Assembly: GCA_964586785.1 (NCBI GenBank)
Contig: CAZPHS010000001.1
Location: forward strand, 1 to 64,000
DNA from: SZUA-584 sp041656035
Lineage (GTDB): Bacteria > Bacillota > Clostridia > Christensenellales > SZUA-584
Direction of reading: 5' to 3'
DNA length: 64,000 nt
Numbering within the stretch: the stretch's first letter is position 1; each line of letters opens with the position of its first letter. A program made the position numbers and the translations under genes. Below are positions 60,085 through 64,000 of this stretch, piece by piece. Below the pieces are notes generated by a model, which saw nothing but the letters and a program-made list of their open reading frames with translations, had not been told where the DNA came from and searched no databases.

Positions 60085-60113
60085 TTGAAAAGCGCTCCGC
60101 GAGCCTGTATAAT
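60085..60113 (+). promoter_or_regulatory. sigma-A promoter of the kinase-relic gene
   Basis: TTGAAA (60085-60090), 17-nt spacer, TATAAT (60108-60113). Start codon follows 31 bases later. Confidence 0.82.
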
Positions 60114-60144
60114 AAAGGCACATTATGGGACAAAAGGAGTTTTT

Positions 60145-61647
60145 ATGCGCGGTAAAGCCGTATGCCGTACAAAAAAGCTTACTGACAGCACGGAGCGAAA
60201 GCTTTATGATACGCTGCCGGCGCTTCTGCGCGTTAATTCGCTGCACCGCGCCGGACGGTGCGGTTTTGATATATGCGCGGAAAACATAGCCGGCGCAGGC
60301 GCGCGCGGCACATATAAGCTTTTGCGCAAATCATTTTATAATTTATCGATAAGACCGGGATACTCCGCGCCGGAGCAATACTTTTCAGACCGCCCGCAAG
60401 GCGCGTGGACGGACGTTTACAAAGCGAGCGCGCTTGTCTTTTTTATTATGACGGGCAAACTGCCCGCCGCGGCGTTTGAGAGAAAGCGGGGCGAGCCGGT
60501 ATTTACCGAGCCCGTACCGGAGCGTTTGTCGGCTGTCGCGGGCGCGGCGGAAGCCGGACTCGCGCCGGATATATCCCAAAGAGAGGCATCGCTTGACGCT
60601 CTGTGCGAGGCGATACGGTCATTGCCTTTGGACGAAGAAAAACCCGCGCGCGATAAAAAAACAAGACGGGCGGCTTTGATAGCTGCCGCGGCGGCGGCGC
60701 TGTTTTTCGGCGCTTGGGCTGTAAGCGAAATAAACTACGCGCAGGCGATAAAGCATACCGACGATTACGATTTTTATAAGGCCGAACGCTCAATAAGCGG
60801 CGTGCCCGACTTTTACCGCGACGCGAAGCGATTAAGGCTTTATATAAGCGCCGGCGTACTGCAAAACGAGGGAGACTTTGAGCGGGCGGAAAGCCTTTTT
60901 GCGGCTATGGACGGCTATCGCGACGCCGATTTGATGGTGAGCGAAACAAAATACAGGTACGCACTGCGCTTGCTTGAATCGGGCAGCACGCGGCAGGCCA
61001 AGGCGCTATTCGAAGAGCTTGGGGATTACGGCGATGCGCGCGATATGGCTAAAGAGGCGGCTTATAAAGAAGCCGTCGGGCTTGCGAAATCAGGCGAGCT
61101 TCTTTCGGCGCGTTCCATAATAAGCGCCATTCACCCGTACAAGGATTCTAAGGCGCTTATAAGCGGCCTTAACGCGGGCATTTACGAAAAAGCGATAGAG
61201 CATTACACAAAACAAAACTATTCATCCGCCGCGGATTATTTCGCGCTCGTACCCGGCTATCTGCAGTCCGATTGCTTCGGCGTCGTGTGCGCCGCGCTTT
61301 CGCGTAAAAAGCTTGAGCGCGGCCGGTTGGAACAGCTTATGGCCTGCGCGGACGAAATTGATTTATCGCGGATTTTTATGCGTGACGATGTGATAGGCTT
61401 GTTTCTTGAAGGCACATGGAAAGGCGCAAAAGGCGTCACATTTATAATAGAGGACGATAAAAGCGTAACCACCAATTTGCAATGGAAGAAGGGCATATAC
61501 TATTATTTTAGCGGCGCCGCGCTTTATATAAGAACGAACGGCAATGAAGACGTAAAAGCGTTTGAATTTACATATGCGGATAAAAACACAATAAGCGTTT
61601 ATTGCCTCAAAGACGGTAAAACGTACAAGCTTTCAAGAGAGCGTTGA
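60145..61647 (+). CDS. degenerate Ser/Thr kinase relic fused to membrane helix and repeats
   Basis: A 500-residue protein. Residues 30-150 match only the C-lobe of bacterial Ser/Thr kinases: LHRAGRCGFDICAENI corresponds to the catalytic loop LH..G..HRD..PEN, keeping Asp42 and Asn47 but with GFD for HRD; PGYSAPEQYF and GAWTDVYKASALVFFIMTG are the activation-segment end and helix F. The ATP-binding N-lobe, the catalytic Lys and DFG are missing, so kinase activity is very unlikely. A membrane helix (175-195) is followed by about 200 residues of short helical repeats with G-Y-R/G-D-A and Y-K-D-S (tetratricopeptide-like) and a C-terminal beta domain (WKGAKGVTFIIEDDKSVTTN). AAAAGGAG precedes the ATG. 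A pseudokinase sensor or scaffold is the best guess. Confidence 0.8.
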   Translation: MRGKAVCRTKKLTDSTERKLYDTLPALLRVNSLHRAGRCGFDICAENIAGAGARGTYKLLRKSFYNLSIRPGYSAPEQYFSDRPQGAWTDVYKASALVFFIMTGKLPAAAFERKRGEPVFTEPVPERLSAVAGAAEAGLAPDISQREASLDALCEAIRSLPLDEEKPARDKKTRRAALIAAAAAALFFGAWAVSEINYAQAIKHTDDYDFYKAERSISGVPDFYRDAKRLRLYISAGVLQNEGDFERAESLFAAMDGYRDADLMVSETKYRYALRLLESGSTRQAKALFEELGDYGDARDMAKEAAYKEAVGLAKSGELLSARSIISAIHPYKDSKALISGLNAGIYEKAIEHYTKQNYSSAADYFALVPGYLQSDCFGVVCAALSRKKLERGRLEQLMACADEIDLSRIFMRDDVIGLFLEGTWKGAKGVTFIIEDDKSVTTNLQWKKGIYYYFSGAALYIRTNGNEDVKAFEFTYADKNTISVYCLKDGKTYKLSRER

Positions 61648-61803
61648 TCGCTCGGCAATTGGATAACCGCGTGGCTTTATCGCGCAATTAATAATATTAT
61701 ATTGAAACATTTATAAAAACACTTTATCATTACATATATGACCAGAGTTATAATTGAGTACAATGATTTTTAACGGCGGTTGTTTGAAATTTTGGAGGAT
61801 TAT

Positions 61804-63267
61804 ATGGACGAAAACCATAAGAAGCGCGGCAATATCATTAAAACGCTTACGGACATTATTTTTATAACCCTTTGTTCGGGTATTTTCATGCTGTACTTAT
61901 ATTTCGGCAACTTAAAGGAGATATTATTCGGCGAAATCGCTCCGATTCTCCTTTGTTTTTCGGCAATAGGGTGGCTGCTCTATATTGTGCTAAGGCTGGT
62001 ACTCAAAAAATCGCGCAAAGCCGCCGTGCTGTCCGGCGTCGCAATGGTTTTTTTAGCAAACGCGGGCAGGCTGACCGAAGCGCTTGGATATACCGCCGTA
62101 CTGCCGCTTGGCTTGCTTGCAATCGCGGCGGTATTTTTCGTTATAATCAGATTCGTTTCCGAGGACACCGCGGGGAAGATGGAATTTATCGTAACGGCAG
62201 TTTTAGCGGCGCTTATATTATTTAACGTTGCCGTTTCAATACCGCAATTTGCGGAAAACAATCGTCTTTCAGAGCAAGCGGCTGAAAAAGCGGCTTTGCA
62301 GGAAGAAATAAAAATACCCGAAAAATACGCGGAAGGGGACGCGGAGCTTCCCAACCTTTACATATTTGTTTTTGACGAGCTTGCCGGTACAAAATGTATG
62401 CGGGAGGTGTTCGGGTATGATAATAAAGTATTCTATGACAATATGCGCTCTTTAGGCTTTGCCGTTTCGGATGATTGCACAAACTACAAACAGTTCACAA
62501 TGGAATGTCTCTCCGGACTGTTCAATTTAGATTATGTTTTCGATTACGATACCGACGGCTTTTTCGCCTGCAGGGAGCGGTTTAAAAACGCGAGGTTTTT
62601 TAGTATAATGAACCGTATGGGATACGGTATGTACGAAACTGAGGCCGGGGGGTTTACGGATTTTGAGCCGCGCTTCAAAAACGGGGCGAGCAAGGAATAT
62701 AATATAGACGAGGACGGGCGCACCACGTTTGAAATAATACTGGACTGGTCGCTTTTCGGTCCCGTTGCGGATTCGCTCGGTATATTCCCCCAAAACTACG
62801 ACCTTTTCGATGAAATATTAACCTACTATACGCTTCCCGAAAGCTATACGTATAAAAATGCGCTTACGTTCACCTATATCTGCTGCCCTCACGCGCCCTT
62901 CATTTACGATATTAACGGCAACCCCGTTGATAAGGCCAACAGTATGAACTGGTCGGATTCGAAATATTTTCTCGAGCAGTACGAATATATGTGCGGGCGT
63001 ATAGTCGACGCCATGGAGGGCGTTATCCAAAACGATAAGGAATCGGTAATCCTCGTTTTGTCCGACCACGGCGTAAAACCGAACAAATCATTGTGGAACG
63101 GACCGTCCGCCACATACGAGCAGTCTGTCGATACGTTCTTCGCGGTCTATACAGGCGGCGGAGATATTGGGGATATCACCGGCCTTTGCGGCGCGGACGT
63201 TTTGAGAAAAGTGCTTAATACGCGGTACGGATTTAACCTTGATATGACCGCCGCTTTGGCGGGTTGA
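61804..63267 (+). CDS. sulfatase/LTA-synthase-like membrane enzyme
   Basis: A 487-residue protein with five or so N-terminal helices (about 15-145) and an extracellular alkaline-phosphatase-superfamily domain. PNLYIFVFDELAGTKCM holds the first metal-binding Asp and a Thr that could be the nucleophile; CLSGLFN and VILVLSDHGVKPNKSLW carry later metal ligands. Members transfer or remove phospho- or sulfo-groups on envelope polymers; the substrate cannot be inferred. TTTGGAGGA precedes the ATG at 61804; the in-frame TTG at 61780 lies upstream of this site. The next gene has a similar membrane part. Confidence 0.83.
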   Translation: MDENHKKRGNIIKTLTDIIFITLCSGIFMLYLYFGNLKEILFGEIAPILLCFSAIGWLLYIVLRLVLKKSRKAAVLSGVAMVFLANAGRLTEALGYTAVLPLGLLAIAAVFFVIIRFVSEDTAGKMEFIVTAVLAALILFNVAVSIPQFAENNRLSEQAAEKAALQEEIKIPEKYAEGDAELPNLYIFVFDELAGTKCMREVFGYDNKVFYDNMRSLGFAVSDDCTNYKQFTMECLSGLFNLDYVFDYDTDGFFACRERFKNARFFSIMNRMGYGMYETEAGGFTDFEPRFKNGASKEYNIDEDGRTTFEIILDWSLFGPVADSLGIFPQNYDLFDEILTYYTLPESYTYKNALTFTYICCPHAPFIYDINGNPVDKANSMNWSDSKYFLEQYEYMCGRIVDAMEGVIQNDKESVILVLSDHGVKPNKSLWNGPSATYEQSVDTFFAVYTGGGDIGDITGLCGADVLRKVLNTRYGFNLDMTAALAG

Positions 63268-63320
63268 TTTTGGGCGGATGGGGACGGTTTGATATTATAC
63301 TGTTTACGCCGTCCGTATTA

Positions 63321-63349
63321 TTGACAATCACCGCGGAAAAGTATATATT
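63321..63349 (+). promoter_or_regulatory. sigma-A promoter of the last gene
   Basis: Perfect TTGACA (63321-63326), 17-nt spacer, TATATT (63344-63349). A dyad GGACGG/CCGTCC (63282-63314) just upstream may end the previous transcript. Confidence 0.78.
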
Positions 63350-63376
63350 TTCTTTGATTATCAGAGGGGGCGGCAA

Positions 63377-64000
63377 ATGAATAACGGTACGGAAAAAAAA
63401 GTCGCGGTACGCATACACAGGCCGGGCAATGCCGATTTGCGTAAGAAATCAAAAATAAAAAGTATAATCGATTCTTTTGCGGCGGAGCTTATTTTTTCGG
63501 CGTTGCTTATTGCCGCCGTATGCGCGCTCCCCGCGATTGCGAAATTTGACGGCGAAACGATTACTTTCGCGGGCTTAGTAAAGCAAGTATGGATATATGC
63601 GGCGGTTAGCCTGGCCGCTTTCGCCGTACTGCGTATATTTTTGCGCAAGCCGTATTTCGCGTGCCTTTTTACCGCTTTCGGTGCTTTTCTTGCCGTAAGC
63701 TTCGATTGGCTGACGGATTTTTCGCGGTCAATAATAAACGATTACGGCATCGCCTTAACATTAAGCGTACTGCTGTGCGTTGCGCTGCTTTCGGGCTTCT
63801 TTTGGCTTTTAAGGCTGCTTTATAAATATCGCTGGCCTATGCATATTATTGCCAGAGCGCTTACGGCGGCGGTTATATGCCTTGTTCTTATAGGCGGTAT
63901 CGCGGCGGCGGCGGCGGCGGATAAAACAGCTTTTGAGGATACGCAGACAAAAGCGCCCGCGGTAAATACGCCGATTCCCACGCCAAAGCCGACTCCTAAG
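63377..64000 (+). CDS. membrane protein with Pro/Thr linker, cut by the window edge
   Basis: An open frame of 208 codons running off the right end. After a basic N-terminus there are about five hydrophobic helices (near 38-56, 70-88, 91-107, 121-145, 153-174), then a poly-Ala stretch and the linker TPIPTPKPTPK, which usually leads to an extracellular domain. GAGGGGG precedes the ATG and a strong promoter lies 28 bases further up. The helix arrangement resembles the sulfatase-type neighbour, so an envelope enzyme of that superfamily may follow; the visible part does not show it. Confidence 0.72.
   Translation, partial: MNNGTEKKVAVRIHRPGNADLRKKSKIKSIIDSFAAELIFSALLIAAVCALPAIAKFDGETITFAGLVKQVWIYAAVSLAAFAVLRIFLRKPYFACLFTAFGAFLAVSFDWLTDFSRSIINDYGIALTLSVLLCVALLSGFFWLLRLLYKYRWPMHIIARALTAAVICLVLIGGIAAAAAADKTAFEDTQTKAPAVNTPIPTPKPTPK

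Noticed and set aside
1..64000. tRNA, rRNA, CRISPR, insertion sequences, prophage
   Set aside because: I looked for T-arm motifs, spaced direct repeats, transposase motifs and phage genes and saw none.

Overview
The window is a 64 kb piece of a chromosome from a spore-forming Firmicute of the class Clostridia. The evidence is endospore genes (an alpha/beta-type SASP of SspF type, SpoVS, dipicolinate synthase DpaA/DpaB, a SpoVB-type flippase, SpoIIIE/FtsK with TepA), Gram-positive ribosome binding sites, a T-box leader, and Bacillus/Clostridia gene orders (spoVB-mazG-hup, smc-ftsY-ylxM-ffh-rpsP-khpA-rimM-trmD, dpaA-dpaB-tepA-ftsK). Pyruvate phosphate dikinase suggests a fermentative anaerobe. 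Isoleucine is often encoded by ATA, even in ribosomal genes. I could not assign a genus. I saw no tRNA, rRNA, insertion sequence, prophage or CRISPR array.

Layout. 0-14.8 kb: a zinc-ribbon membrane protein, a hypothetical protein, the small SASP gene, a c-di-GMP GGDEF/HD-GYP protein, a CapA-like lipoprotein, a Ppx/GppA phosphatase, an MFS symporter, then HU, MazG and a SpoVB-like flippase on the minus strand, and trmL. 14.9-17.5 kb: an A+T-rich accessory patch with a matrixin-like protease lacking its front end and two related lipoproteins. 17.5-30.9 kb: a membrane-anchored PepSY-like protein, T-box-hisS-aspS, rseC, thioredoxin, spoVS, smc, ftsY and the SRP/ribosome maturation operon. 30.9-43.2 kb: deoB, punA, mutS2, a DUF523 gene, a two-component system with an HtrA protease, a surface metallo-beta-lactamase-fold protein, and ppdK. 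43.2-52.8 kb: dpaAB, tepA, ftsK/spoIIIE, rimO, pgsA, recA, then a large structured non-coding RNA followed by a small membrane protein and tlyA. 52.8-64 kb: a hydrolase, an ArsR-controlled ABC exporter, a DUF5685/DnaJ pair, several envelope proteins, a degenerate kinase fused to repeats, a sulfatase-type membrane enzyme and a cut-off membrane protein.

The main find is at 50811-52052. It is an RNA gene of about 650 nt with its own consensus promoter, a 7-bp helix joining its two ends, many internal helices and a terminal U tract. It lies directly upstream of an OapA-like four-helix membrane protein and tlyA/yqxC. This is the layout and size of OLE RNA (ornate, large, extremophilic RNA) and its partner OapA. 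I infer OLE from context, size and structure, not from a covariance search. Its position directly after recA is, as far as I know, unusual. Other points of interest are a kinase relic that keeps the DxxxxN catalytic-loop residues but has lost the ATP-binding lobe and DFG, a DUF5685 protein with two DxxxD motifs like those of squalene/phytoene synthases, and a three-copy extracytoplasmic module shared by two lipoproteins.
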